Source of the DNA: Ailurus styani | Lineage: Eukaryota > Chordata > Mammalia > Carnivora > Ailuridae | Direction of reading: 5' to 3' | Assembly (NCBI GenBank): GCA_002007465.1 | Contig: LNAC01000757.1 | Location: 188,281 to 252,280 of the forward strand | Length of the DNA stretch: 64,000 bases | Shown here: positions 28,375 through 40,823 of the stretch, in pieces | How positions within the stretch are numbered: position 1 is the first letter of the stretch | Layout of the letters: every line of letters starts with the position of its first letter | Notes under the pieces: generated by a model | The model's database searches: none | What the model was told of the DNA's origin: nothing | Seen by the model: the letters and a program-made list of their open reading frames with translations, nothing else | Made by a program: the position numbers and the translations under genes

Positions 28375-28925
28375 TATGTCCTCCTCTTCTGGGAGCATAT
28401 GGGGAGCCAGTTTTCACTGTTTTCCAGCTTCCTTTGCAGTGAGGTCATGGCCGTGTGAACAAGTTCTTAAATGGAAGATGAACAAAAGAAATTAAAACAA
28501 ATTGCTTAAAACAAAATTTCTTGCTCTGAACTCTCTTTCTTTTTCATTTAAATTCAGTTAATTAACATCTAGTGTATTATTAGTTTCAGAGGTAGAGTTC
28601 AGTGATTCATCAGTCTTATTTAATACTCAATGCTCATTATATCACATGCCCTCCTTAACGTCCATCACCCAGTTACCCCCACCTCCCACCCATTTCTCCT
28701 CCAGCAACCCTCAGTTTATTTCCTATGATGAAGAGTCTCTTATGGTTTATCTCCCTTTCTGATTTCATCTTATTTTATTTCCCCCTCCCTTTTCCTAGGA
28801 TTCTCTGTTTTGTTTCTTAAGTTCCACGTATGAGTGAGATCATATATTTATCTTTCTCTGATTGACTTATTTCACTTAGCATAATACCCTCTAGTTCCAT
28901 TCACATCATTGCAAATGGCAAGATT

Positions 28926-28959
<34 letters not shown>

Positions 28960-29058
28960 TTTTTTGATGGCTGTCTGGACTCCTTTTGCTATCATGTGCA
29001 CTGGGTCATAGACATACCCATGACTCACTTTCAACCATGCAGATGAAGACAACCCTCT
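28375..29058 (+). repeat. Ancient LTR-like relic split by an L1 tail
   Basis: 28375-28480 (TTTCCAGCTTCCTTTGCAGT, GAGGTCATGGCCGTGTGAAC) and 28970-29058 (CATGACTCACTTTCAACCAT, GCAGATGAAGACAACCCTC) look like two halves of the element seen at 31.4-31.9 kb. The L1 fragment between them interrupts it. Confidence 0.4.
28536..28960 (-). mobile_element. L1 3' end (5'-truncated)
   Basis: Antisense carnivore L1 tail: TTTAAATTCAGTTAATTAAC, CCTCCAGCAACCCTCAGTTT, GAGTGAGATCATATATTTAT, TAGCATAATACCCTCTAGTT. Ends in a (TTA)n run at 28930-28952. Confidence 0.85.
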
Positions 29059-29059
29059 C

Positions 29060-29372
29060 ACACAAGGGTCTGCAAACTACAGCCCTTAGGACATATCTGG
29101 CCCTGTGTTGTTTTTTTTTTTAATTATTTTTATATTTATAAGTGATTGAAGAAAACTCAAAAGAAGAATAATATTTCATGACATGAGAAAATTATGCAAA
29201 ATTCTAATTTCTAGTGTCCATAAATAAGTTTTATTGGAACACAGCTGTGCTCATTTTTTAAAACTTACTGTTGTGGTTGCTTTTGCAGCAGGATTGAATC
29301 GTTATAACAGAGACCGTATGGCCTAAAACACTTAAAATATTTGCTATATGGCCCTTTACAGAAAAAACATAT
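29060..29372 (-). mobile_element. hAT-type DNA transposon (MER1/Charlie group), second copy
   Basis: GGGTCTGCAAACTACAGCCC at one end, TAAGTTTTATTGGAACACAG and CGTATGGCCTAAAACACTTA in the body, GGCCCTTTACAGAAAAAACA at the other. Inverse orientation to the copy at 15.7 kb. Confidence 0.65.
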
Positions 29373-29482
29373 GGCTAAACACAAAATAAAATGAATCCGG
29401 GACTCTAAATGTCCTGAGGGAACAAAGCTGCCATACCACATGAATGGCCAGACCATTATCTTTTTTAAGATACAACATTTAA

Positions 29483-29487
29483 AATAT

Positions 29488-29518
<31 letters not shown>
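29483..29518. repeat. (TA)n microsatellite
   Basis: About 36 bp of TA with one AAATA break. Confidence 0.95.
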
Positions 29519-29519
<1 letters not shown>

Positions 29520-29754
29520 GTCAGCCTATTTTTTTCTCTAATATAGAAATTAATATTGGAAGTAGAGTGTTGTTATAACAGAAATCCAAGATATATGATA
29601 ATGGCTTCAGATTTGAGCAGTGGGTGGTGAAGAATAGATTATTTTTGGAAAACTGGAAACAGGTGATATTTGTCATGCTGTGGCAGATCATTTGGTGAAA
29701 CCCTTCTGCTCTTCTGCCAAAAGTCAGAGTGTTGGCTGTTCCTTGCTGCTTTTA

Positions 29755-29970
29755 TATTTATTTTATTTTTAAAAGTTTTATTTATTTAGTTTTAGAGAGT
29801 GTGTTGGGGCAGGGGTAGAGGGAGAGAGGCAGACTTCCTGCTGAGTGTGGAGGCTGCCTCTGAGGCCCTACAGGGGGCTCTATGCGGGGCTTGATCTCAA
29901 GACTGTGGTTTCATGACCTGAGCTGAAACCAAGAGTTGGGTGCTTAACTGATTGAGCCACCCACGTGCCC
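29755..29970 (-). mobile_element. CAN-SINE (old)
   Basis: Antisense copy ending GAGCCACCCACGTGCCCC. TSD CTGTTCCTTGCTGCTTTTA / CTGTTTCTTGCTGCTTTA. Confidence 0.87.
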
Positions 29971-30232
29971 CTGTTTCTTGCTGCTTTAAATAAGGTACTA
30001 TAAAAATGTCTTGAGCTCAGGCAAGCACTGGTAATTTGTGATCAGAGGTGGAAGTAAATAGACTTTATGTGGGAAAGACAAATTCTCCCAAATTCAAATA
30101 TTTGGAGGCAAAATTTGCTTAGTGTCTTTATTAGCTAAATAAAAGGTCCCAGCTGCCCAACTCAAGCCCATTTTCTCAGAAATACTGGAGGTTTCAGTGG
30201 AGCCCTCAGTAAACTGAAGGAGAAATACTTGG

Positions 30233-30444
30233 GGGGCGCCTGGGTGGCTCAGTGGGTTAAAGCCGCTGCCTTCGGCTCAGGTCATGATCCCAGGGTCCTG
30301 GGATCGAGGCCCACATCTGGCTCTCTGCTCAGCGGGGAGCCTGCTTCCTCCTCTCTCCTCTCTCTCTGCCTGCCTCTCTGCCTACTTGTAATCTCTCTCT
30401 CTGTGTGTCAAATGAATAAATAAAATCTTTAAAAAAAAAAAAAA
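30233..30444 (+). mobile_element. CAN-SINE (young)
   Basis: Sense copy, near-consensus: GGGGCGCCTGGGTGGCTCAG, GATCGAGGCCC, CT-rich stretch, AATGAATAAATAAAATCTTT and a pure poly(A). Short TSD around ACTTGG. Confidence 0.93.
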
Positions 30445-31399
30445 CTTGGACAGAGCAAGGAAGCCAGTAAATAAAAGACAAGTGTAAACATTAGCTTCAG
30501 GAAGTAACCTTGGTAAAGTTTGCCAAGAGATAGAGCTGATTAGAAGTCAACAGAGAAAGCATAACAATTCCCAAGCGACTATTACTACCAAAGAAACCAC
30601 AATACCCACCTAGATAAGCCCTGGGGCTCCCCTAATGTGAACCAGCAGTGAATGCATGAAAACCCTACAGGGCTGAGGAGAGTATACACTCTAACACCCA
30701 TTTCCAGTGTGGGTACTGAGTAGAACAGGAAGGAGCTCCCAGGGCCAAACTAGGTTGAGGGAGGACACTGCAAAGGAGCTCCTTCCAACACACACAACGG
30801 TTAAAGCAAAGAAGATATTCCAGGATAAGCATAAGATTTCATTATCACTAAAGTATAACTTTCAAAAAAAGTTAAAGTCATGATACTCATACACATGTAA
30901 AATCAGCACATGTCAAAAATGTATTTAATTCATTACGAGAGAGCCTGTAAAACATTAAATGGATCAAACTGATAATTTGTCTGGCAGAGATTTATATTTT
31001 ATACAGAGACAAAATTCATTTTCATTCCCATGGACAGTGACAACTTTCATTGATATGGATGGGAAATGTTTGCATTATTCTCAGCTTTGTATAATATAAG
31101 TTCTGTGTCTACAGGGTTGTAAAAAGCTTAGTCAAAGATAGTCCAAGATGCACACACTTATAGAATCTGATGATCAGAGGAGAGCACACTAGACCACTCC
31201 CACTGGAAAGACACCCAGTAATCTCTTTTGCCCATTTCCAAATTTTTGACAGATTTTCCTGACCATATAGAATTCTGACTTTCATGTGTTTCTTAATCTT
31301 TCATTTTCTAAATGGGAGTTTTTTGGTGGTGTTTCTCATCCATCTCCACCATTTGTGAGTGTATGGAGGGCAGAGTACTTTTCTTTTAATTTATAGCAT
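30445..31399. other. Unannotated intergenic stretch
   Basis: No gene. Old, diverged sequence with no repeat I can name with confidence; 30600-30830 has a higher GC content and may be a decayed LTR. Confidence 0.45.
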
Positions 31400-31910
31400 T
31401 GAACTGCATATCCCCTGGAGATTCTCGACTTTGAGCTAGATGTACAGCTAGGATCCTGGGTTATGCCCCAAGGGCAGATGTTCTATCTAGATCATGGCTA
31501 CCAACAGGAATTAGGTGGCCAGAGAAACAGTGCCAAGCACCTGGCTTTCACTTCAGTTCAGTTCTTTCCTTCATCATGGACTCATGGCTATCTATCTAGA
31601 AACTTTAGTACCCAGTCTTCTTTGCAGCTAGGTGTGACTTGGTGATTAAATTATCATAAATGGAATGTGAACAAAGAACAAATAACTCACCCTAGAGTCC
31701 TTTCTCTCTTCCCTCTGATTTGGTAATGGAAGGGGCTATGACCCATCTTCAACCCTACAGATGAGGACAACTCCTGGAGTTTGTCAGAGCAGCAATAGGA
31801 AAGAACTCAGGTCCCTGAATACCTATGGAGGAGAGCTACACCACCAGCCTAGACGGGCTGAACCATTACATGAGAGAAAGGTGAATGCCTATTGTTTTCT
31901 TTTTCTTCTT
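31400..31910 (+). repeat. Ancient LTR-like relic
   Basis: Contains TGTGACTTGGTGATTAAATT, GGGGCTATGACCCATCTTCA and GATGAGGACAACTCCTGGAG in the same order as the broken copy at 28.4-29.06 kb. Subfamily unknown. Confidence 0.4.
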
Positions 31911-33087
31911 AAAACTGTTATTACTGCAGATTAGCCTTTGCCCTAAATTATATACGAGAACTTAGAAAGGGATAAAAATACCTGATGCTTTTTATGCAGC
32001 ATCCTTAAAAAGAATCCCTTTTCTCTGGGAGGAAGAAAGCTATTCCTTATCTAAATGAGGAAGTTTATTCATTGAATTTATTTGTTCTCTGATCATGAGA
32101 GATCTTCTCTGACTAGCTCCAGAAGTGGCTCTCAACACCAGAATGCTATCATGAGAACTATCATGATGTGGTTCCCTAAAATGTTTTGCAGTTGCTTATT
32201 ACAGGAACATGTCCAAGGACCATCAGTGCCTAATTCTGTCATTTTTCTCTGAAAAATCCAAGTGCCCGATTTATTCCAACCTTACAACATTTTTCCACTG
32301 ATAGATGAAGGAAGAGGGAGGTAAAGGATGAGTGTTTTGAAATCTAGATGGAACTGACCCCATCTTGTTTGACAGTAGATTAAGGGTCAAAGAGCAGAGA
32401 GTTTGAATGGGAGATGTTGGAACTTGGGTCCAGAGAACAAAAGATTTCAGCCACCATCCTTTGAGGGTTCCTCTCTTTCAGCTACTACAAAGTGTTAATA
32501 AATTGAGCATCCAATTTAAACTTACATTGGCTCTTCAATTTGTCTTTAGGAGACATCTGAGTAGTTATGGTGTCATCTTAGGAAGGAAGTTTCAAGCCTA
32601 TGATACACCTCTGAGAAAATTATGCTTCTTATAAATGAAGTTTTAAAGATAAAACTAAGTCTAAGACAAAATTAATAATGACTGTTTATTCATAAACTTG
32701 TGACAAGGAAATACATCTGTTATTTTGTTTTGGCAGGGGTTAAAAAATGTTAGAAAGGTGAGTAATTTTGTGTCATAAAAAGAAAATTTTAAGTGTCTGA
32801 TTGGTAAGCTCTCTGACGTGAGATTTTAGAACCAGAGAATACTTTCAAATTGTAATTATAATTCTTTCAGTATATTTGGCAGTTCTTGGTTGACTGCAAG
32901 GGGACAAATGAGGAATTTTATGACATTTCAAAAGAGGAAGGATTTCTCAATATTAGGGACAGAGGGTGTTCTGTGGCTGGTCATTTGTGGAATAAGTGAG
33001 AATTGGTGGTGGGTGGGTGTGGGCATTTTTATTGTAAAAAGAAGCTGACTCCCATAGTAGACAGTTTCTTAGAAGGAAATGATTACT
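31911..33087. other. Unannotated intergenic stretch
   Basis: No coding or structural signal. 32330-32520 may be a further old LTR fragment; the rest is AT-rich unique-looking sequence. Confidence 0.45.
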
Positions 33088-33264
33088 GAAAGTTAAGGCT
33101 GATTACAGTTTTGTAATATAGCTTAAAATCAGGCATTGTGATGCCCACGGCTTTTTTTTTTTTTTTTCAACATTCCTCTGTCTATTCAGGGTCTTTTCTG
33201 GTTCCATACAAATTTTAGCATTATTTGTTCCAGCTCTGTGAAAAATGGCCAATTTTGATAGCGA

Positions 33265-33672
33265 TTACATTGAATATGTAGGTTGCTCTGTGTAGCATAG
33301 ACATTTTAACAATATTTGTTCTTCCAATCCACGAGCATGGAATGTTTTCCGTCCCTTTGTGTCTTCCTCAATTTCTTTCATAAGTGTTTTGTAGTTTTTA
33401 GAGAACAGATCCTTTACCTCTTTGGTTAGGTTTATTCCTAGGTATCTTATGGTTTTTGGTACAGTTGTAAATGGGATTGATTCCTTAATTTCTCTTTCTT
33501 CAGTTTCAGTGTTAGTATATAGAAATGCAACTGATTTCTGTGCATTGATTTTGTATCCTGCCACATTGCTGAATTGCTGTATGGGTTCTAATAATTTGGG
33601 GGTGGAAATTTTTGGATTTTCCACATAAAGTATCATGTCATCTGCGAAGAGAGAGTTTGACTTCTTTGCCAA
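33265..33672 (-). pseudogene. L1 ORF2 (reverse transcriptase) fragment in inverted arm
   Basis: A 135-codon open stretch of L1 reverse transcriptase, including the active-site motif FADDM (residues about 9-13) and the following thumb region ([15 protein letters not shown]). Broken on both sides; not a functional gene. Confidence 0.85.
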
Positions 33673-34186
33673 CTTGAATACCTTTTATTTCTTTTTGTTG
33701 TCTGCTGAGGCTAGGACTTCTAGTGCTATGTTGAAAATCAGAGGTGAGAATGGGCATCTCTTTTGTGTTCCTGACCTTAGGGAAAATGTTCTCAATTTTC
33801 GCCCATTGAGAATGAAATTCACCATGGGCTTTTCATAGATGACTTTTATGACATTGAGTATGTTCTTTCTATCCCTGCACTTTGAAGAGTTTTAATCAAG
33901 AAAGGATGCTGTGTTTTGTCAAATGCTTTTTCTGCATCAGTTTGAGAGGATCATATGGTTCTTGTCTTTTCGTTTGTTAATGTGATCTATCACATTGATT
34001 TATTTGTGAATGTTGAGCCACCCTTGCAGCCCAGGAATAAATCCCATTTGGTAATGGTGAATAATCCTTTTAATGTACTGTTGGATCCTATTGGATAGGA
34101 TCTTGTTGAGTATTTTTGCATCCATGTTCATCAGGGATATTGGCCTGTAATTCTCCTTTTTGATGGGGTCTTTGTGTGACTTTGGG

Positions 34187-34365
34187 ATTAAGAGAGAGAG
34201 AGAGAGATAGCAAGAGAGAGTATGAGCAGGGGTGGAGGACGGGGAGAGGGAGATGCAGGCTCGTCACTGAGGAGGGATCCCAACGTGGGGCTCGATCCCA
34301 GGACCCCAGGACCATGACCTGAGCCAAAGGCAGATATTTAATTGATTGAAACACCCAGGCACCCC
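34187..34365 (-). mobile_element. CAN-SINE (old, tail degraded)
   Basis: Inside the inverted L1 arm: (GA)n stretch, CTCGATCCCAGGACCCCAGG, head ending ACACCCAGGCACCCC. Confidence 0.85.
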
Positions 34366-35648
34366 AGTAGTATTTCTTCTTTAAATGTTGGTAGAATTCC
34401 CCTGGGAAGCCATCAGGCCCTGGACTCTTGTTTTTTGGGGGAAGTTTTTGATTACTGCTTCAATCTCCTTGCTGGTTATTGGTTTGTTCATATTTTATAT
34501 TTCTTCCTGTTTCAGTTTTGGCAGTTTATAAGTTTCCAAGAATGCATCCATTTCTTCCAGATTGCCTAAGTAAACAGTCAACAAAGCTAAAAGACAACTG
34601 AAGGAATGGAAGAAGATATTAGCAAATAACAAATCAGATAAAAGGCTGGTATCTACGATTTCTAAAGAACTTATTAAACTCAACAATAAAAAATAATAAT
34701 AATCCAGTCAAGAAGTGGGAAGAAGACATGAACAGACATTTCTCCAAAGAAGACATACAAATGGACAATAGACACATGAAAAAATGTTCAACATTACTTG
34801 GCATCAGGTAAATACAAATCGAAACCACAATGAGATACCACCTTACATTAGTTAGAATGGCTAAAGCCAACAAGACAGGAAACAACAAATGTTGGTGAGG
34901 ATGTGGAAAAAGGTGAACCCTCTTAGAGTGTTGGTGGGAATGCAAGTTGATACAGCAACTCTGCAAAACAGTATGGAGGTTCCTCAAGAAGTTAAAAATA
35001 GAGCTACCCCATGACCCAGCAACTGCACTACTGAGTATTCACCCAAAGATACAGATATAGTGAAACGAAGAGGCACCTGCACCCCAGGGTTCATAGTAGC
35101 AATGTCCACAATAGGTAAACTGTGAAGGAGCCAAGATGCCCTTTGACAGATGAATGGAAAAAGAATATGTGGTCTATATATACAATGGAATATTACTCAG
35201 CCATCAGAAAAGATGAATACCTACCATTTACATCAATGTGGATGGAACTGGAGGGTATTATGCTAAGTGAAATAACTCAATCAGAGAAAGACAATTATCA
35301 TATGGTTTTACTCAAATGTGGACTATAAGATATAGTGCAGAGGATCATAGAAGAAGAGAGAGAAAACCGAATTGGAATAAATCAAAGAGGGAGACAAACC
35401 ATGAGACTCTTAACTCTGGGAAACAAACTGAGGGTTGCTAAAGGGAAGATGGGTGAGAGGATGGAGTAACTGTGTGATGGGCATTAAGGAGTGCACATGA
35501 TGTGATGAACACTGGGTGTTATATATAACTAATGAATTATTGATCACTATATCTGAAACTAATGATGTACTATACATTGGCTAATTGAATTTAAATTTTA
35601 AAAAAATCCAAGTGATCACCTTAAAAAAATAAAAGAAAGTTAAGCCTG

Positions 35649-36500
35649 TTTTCTGGAACTTTTCTCCAGCATAATAAAAGTTTGCCTTTGGACCCCGTTG
35701 GCAAGTTTAATGAAGATGTTTCTAAGGTGGCAGGTGTTAGAGTGTGAGAAACTTCAAAGGTTGTTTCTTGCTTTTGTGATCACTCTTGTTCTCAAAGTGA
35801 ACAATCCTTAAGTAAAGGTGACAATATGCATATTTATCTGTGATCAGGGTGAGTAGAGAGCTGGGACAGTGCAGGTCAACTTCTATGAGTATACAATGAA
35901 AAGATGGGCTAAACGCTATGTACTGAGGCTAGAGATTTTGGTGCAGAGGTCTTTGGCTAGGAGACTGGAACAAGAAAACATGCATAAGTCTTACTCGTAT
36001 CAAGTATAGGCCATGAAATTCTCCAGCTACACTCAGACTGTGGTTTAATGTAATTCTAACTAATGAAGCTGGCCAGGCAAAGGAAAGAGGGGGAAGTAAA
36101 AGTCAGCCTTATGGGCCAGGGATGCACTTCCTGAATAAAGACCTGGCTTTGGGGCCAGCCAAGACCTGGCATCCAGAAAAGGAGCTCTCCAAACACCTAG
36201 AAGTCCTAAGAGAGCTTTATATGCCACTAGAAAGCAGGGTGGAGATATTTTATTAATAGTCTGAGGCAGTGATCAGGGTGAGGGAATATTAAAATCCCAC
36301 AAGGAGGGGAATTTACTTTAATCTATTACCTTTCTATGGTTCAGAGCACATGCTGGTGGTCTGTGATAAGGAAGTAAATGAGTATCTGGAATATTCTGTA
36401 TTATTCTTTTGGAGTCTTTTATGCACCTATTTTTTTCCTCTCTCTCCCTCTGTCTAAATTTACCAACATAGTCATGGAATTTGGTCAGTAACTTGCATTT
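35649..36500. other. Unannotated intergenic stretch
   Basis: Unique-looking non-coding DNA with no recognisable element. Confidence 0.5.
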
Positions 36501-36949
36501 TTAATTTATTTTTATTTATTTATTATTTTTTTAGGAGAAACATTTCTTTATTGAGACTGTATCTAAACATTTTTAATTCCAGTATAATTAAACCACAGTG
36601 TGATATTAGTTTCAGGTGTACAATATAGTGATTCAACAATTATGTACATCACCCCATGCTTATCATGTTAAGCACCCCATGTTATCATGCATTCTTAATT
36701 CCCTTCACCTATTTCACACATTCCCCTCCACCTCCCTTCTAACAACTACCAGTTCATTCTCTATATTTAAGAGTCTTTTTTTTTGTTTGTCTCATTTTTA
36801 TTTTATTCATTTGTTTTGTTGCTTAAATTCCACTTATGAGTGAAATCATATGGTATTTGTCTTTCTCTGATGACTTATTTTACTTAGCATTATACATTCA
36901 AGATCCTGCTATGTTGCCAATGGCAAGATTTCATTCTTTTTTATAGCTG

Positions 36950-37020
36950 TGTGTGTATATATATGTATATATTTATGCATGAATATGTATATACATATAT
37001 GTGTATATATATGTATGTAC
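36950..37020. repeat. (TATATG)n-like low-complexity run
   Basis: TGTGTGTATATATATGTATA and similar units, expanded inside the L1 3' UTR. Confidence 0.85.
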
Positions 37021-37820
37021 CACATCTTTACCCATTCATCTGTTTATGGACATTTGGGCTGCTTCCATATCTTTGCTATTGTAAATAATGCTGCAATAAA
37101 CATAAGGGTGCATATATCTTTTTGACTTAATGTTTTTGTTTTCTTTGGTGGAATTACTGGATAAAATTATAATTCTATTTTTAATTTTTTGAGAACTGTT
37201 TCTACAGTGACTGCACCAGTTTGCATTCCTACCAACCAGTGCATAAGGCTTCCTTTTTTTCAACATCCTTGCCAATACCTATTGTTTCTTGTGGTTTTGA
37301 TTTTAGCCATTCTGAGAGGTGTGAGGTGATGTCTCATTGGTTTTTATTGGCATTTCCATGATGTTGAGTGATGTTGAGCATCTTTTCTTGTGCCTGTTGG
37401 CCATCTGTATGTCTTTTTTGAGAAATGTCTGTTCATGTTTTCTGCCCATTTTTAAATTGCATTTTTGGTGTTGAATTACATATTTCACTTATATATTTTG
37501 GATATTAACCCCTTATCAGAAATATCATTTGCAAATATCTTCTCCCATTTTATAGGTTGCCTTTCTGTTTTGTTAATGGTTTCCTCTGCTGTGTAAAACC
37601 TTTTTATTTTGATGTAGTCTCGATAGTTTATTTTTGTTTTCTTTCCCTTGCCAAAGGAGACATATCTAGAAAAATATGTCTATGACTGATGTCACAGAGA
37701 TTACTGCCTGTTTTATTCTAGGAATTCTATGGTTTCTGGTATCACATTTAGGTCTTTATCCATTTTGAGTTTACTTTTGTGTATGGTGTATGAAAGTGGT
37801 TCAGTTTTATTCTTTTGCAT

Positions 37821-38934
37821 TTAGCTGTCTAGTTTTCCTAACACAATTTGTTGAAGAGACTGTCTTTCCCACTGCATATTTGTTCCTCCTTTGTCATAGA
37901 TTAATTGACCATACAAGCATGGGTTTATTTCTGGGCTCTTTATTATGTTCCATTGATCTAGGTGTCCATTTTTGTGCCAGTACCATACTATTTTGATTAC
38001 TATAGCTTTGTAGTATGTTTTGAAATCCAGGATTGTGATGCCTCCAGTTTTGTTCCTTTTTTTCAAGACTGCTTTGGCTATTCAGGATGTATTGTGGTTC
38101 CCTACAATTTTAGGACTATTTGTTCTAGTTCTGCAAAAAAATGCTGTTGGTTTTATGATAGGAATTGTGTTGAATCTGTCAATTGCTTTGGGTAGTATGG
38201 CCATTTTAACAATATTTGTTCTTCCAATCCATAAGCATCATATTTTCCCATTTGTTTCTTTCATCAATGTTTTATAATTTTCCAAATATAGGTCTTTTAT
38301 GGCTTCGGTTAAGTTTGTTCCTAGGTAGCTTATTATTTTTGATACAGTTGTAAATGGGATTGTTTTCTTAATTTCTCTTTCTGCTGCTTCATTATTAGTG
38401 TATAGAAATGCAACAGATTTCTGTATGCTGATTTTATATCCTGAAACCTTACTGAATTCTAGTAGTTTTTTGGCAGAGCCTTTAGGGTTTTCTATATATA
38501 GTATTAGACACTTCCAAATGGTGAAATTTCACTTCTTCCTTATGAGTTTGGATGACTTTTATTTCTTTCCTTGTCTGATTGCTGTAGCTAGGACTTCCTA
38601 TACTATTTTGAATAAAAGTGGTGAGAGTGGACATCTTTGTCCTATCCCTCATCTTAGAGGAAAAGTTCTCAGTTTTTTTTGTGTGTTTTTTTTAATTTTG
38701 TTTTGTTTTGTTTTTACCAATGAGTATAATGTTAGTTGTGTGTTTTTTATATATAGCCTTTATTATGTTGAGGTATATTCCCTTTAAACCTACTTTGTTG
38801 AGGGTTTTTATCATGAATGGATGTTTGTCCTTTGTTAATGTTTTTTCTGCATCTATTGAAATGATCATATGGTTTTTATCTTTTCTCTTGTTGATGTGAT
38901 ATATCACATTGATTGAAATACAAATATTAAGCAT
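37821..38934 (-). pseudogene. L1 ORF2 relic
   Basis: Minus-strand pieces such as [20 protein letters not shown] (near 38005-38060) and a reverse-transcriptase part near 38700-38930 ([19 protein letters not shown]) mark ORF2 of the long L1. The frame is broken repeatedly. Confidence 0.8.
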
Positions 38935-39587
38935 GCTTGCTTCCCAGGAATAAATCCCACTTGATTATGGTGAATGATTTTTTAAATGTATTTTTGGATT
39001 CAGTTTGCTAATATTTTGTTGAAGATTTTATGTCTTTATTCATTACCGATATTGGCTGTAGTTTTCTTTCTGTGTATTATCTTTATCTGGTTTTAGTATG
39101 AGAGTAATGTAGGCCTCGTAGAATGAATTAGGACGCTTTCCTTCCTCTTCTATTTTTGGAATAGTTTGATAAAAATAGGTATTACATCTTTAAATGTTTG
39201 GTAGAACTCATCTGTGAAGCTGTCTAGTCCAGGACTTTTGTTTGTTAGGAGTTTTTGATTACTGGTTCAATTTCATTACTAATAATTTGTCTATTCAGAT
39301 TTCTTCTAGGTTGTCCAATTTGTTGATATATAATTTTCTATAATATTATTTTATAATCCTTTGCATTTTCTGTGGTATTGGTTGTTATTTCTCTTCTTTC
39401 ATTTCTGATTTTATTTGAGTCTCCTCTCTCTTTGATGCATCTGGCTAAAGGTTTGTTAATTTTGTTGATCTTTCAGAGAACAAACTCCTGGTTTCATTGA
39501 TTAGTTATACTTTTTTTCAAGTTTCTATTTATTTATTTCTGCTCTAATCTTTATTACTTGTTTTCTTTTACTGGTTTGGGGCTTTTT

Positions 39588-39985
39588 TGTTTTGTTTTAA
39601 AGATTTTATTTATTTGAGAGAGAGAGAGAGATTGAGAGAATGAGTGGGTGGAGGGGTAGAGGGGGAAGCAGACCCCTGTGGAACAGGGAGCCCAACAAGG
39701 GACTTGATCCCAAGACCCCAGGATCATGACCTGAGTCGAAGGCCGATGCTTTTTTTTTTTAAGATTTTATCTATTTACTTGACACAGATAGAGAGATTAC
39801 AAGTAAGCAGAGAGGCAGGCAGAGAGAGAGGAGGAAGCAGGCTTCCTGCTGAGCAGGCAGCCCAATGAGGGGCTCAATCCCAGGATGCTAACCCATGACC
39901 TGAGCCAAAGGCAGAAGCCACCCGCTGAGCCACCCAGGTGCTCCTCGAAGGCATATGCTTAACTGACTGAGCCAGCCAGGCATCC
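39588..39985 (-). mobile_element. CAN-SINE (outer) split by a second CAN-SINE
   Basis: Left part 39588-39750 and right part 39960-39985 together make one antisense SINE whose head ends GAGCCAGCCAGGCATCC. The younger SINE entered at TCGAAGGCCGATGCT. Confidence 0.87.
39751..39944 (-). mobile_element. CAN-SINE (inner, nested)
   Basis: Antisense copy from poly(T) to CCACCCAGGTGCTCC. TSD TCGAAGGCCGATGCT (39736-39750) / TCGAAGGCATATGCT (39945-39959) lies within the outer SINE. Confidence 0.92.
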
Positions 39986-40823
39986 AGTTTCAGGCTTTGT
40001 GTGTTGTTCTTTTCAACCTCCTTTAGCTGTAAGGTTAGGTTGTTTGAGATTTTTCTTGCTTCTTAAGGTATGCCTGTGTTGCTATAATCTTCCCTCTTAA
40101 AACAGCTTTTGCTGCATCCCAAAGATTTTGCAACATTGTGTTTGCAATTTCCTTTGTCTCCATGTATTATTTTATTTTCTCTTTGATTTCTTGTGATCCA
40201 TTCATTGTTTAGCATCATATTATTTAACCTCCACATATTTATGCTCTTTCCAGATTTTTTCTTGTGGTCAATTCTAGTTTCATAGCATTGTGGTCAGAAA
40301 AGATGCCTGATATGATTTCCAATCTGGCAAATGTTCCATGTGCACTTGAAAAGAATGTCTATTTTGATGTTTTAGGAGGGAATGTTCTGAATATATCTGT
40401 TAGATTCATTTGGTCCAGTGTGTCATTCAAAGCTACTGTTTCCTTGTTGATTTTGTTTGGATGATCTCTCCATTGATGTAAGTGGCGTGTTAATGTCTCC
40501 TACTATTATTTTATTATTATTGATCTCTTCTTTAATTTTGTTAATCATTGCTTCATGAATTTGGGTGCTCCCAGGTTGAGTGCATAAATAATTACAATTG
40601 TTGTATCCTCTTGTTGGATTTTTACCTTTATAATTAGTGTCCTTCTTTGTCTTTTGTTAGTCATTCTTTTAAAGTCTATTTTGTCTGATACAGGTATTTC
40701 TACCCTAGCTTTCTTTTCACTTAAGTTTGCATGATAAATGCTTTTCCATCCCTTCACTTCCAATCTGCATATATCTTTAGGTCTGGAATGAATGTCTTGT
40801 AGGCAGCATATAGATGAACCTTG

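Larger units (their letters stand above)
33102..35634 (+). mobile_element. 5'-inverted (twin-primed) L1 insertion
   Basis: 34570-35634 is the L1 3' part in plus orientation (end of ORF2, 3' UTR, A-rich tail). 33102-34569 is an upstream ORF2 part in the opposite orientation. The two meet directly at about 34569/34570. A 14-bp TSD flanks the whole unit: GAAAGTTAAGGCTG (33088-33101) and GAAAGTTAAGCCTG (35635-35648), one mismatch. One TSD around both parts means a single insertion event with inversion, not two L1s. A SINE at 34187-34365 was added later. Confidence 0.88.

Noticed and set aside
30233..30320. tRNA-like A and B boxes
   Set aside because: They belong to the tRNA-Lys-derived head of the CAN-SINE; no cloverleaf tRNA gene is present.
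30229..30423. Repeated small frames with AWVAQWVKAAAFGSGHD-like text (also near 1533, 47256, 51162, 58182)
   Set aside because: This is the CAN-SINE translated in one frame; it recurs with every copy.
33265..33672. Reverse transcriptase with an intact-looking FADDM motif
   Set aside because: A fragment in the inverted arm of a truncated L1; no complete ORF2 and no system around it, so not a retron or a domesticated enzyme.
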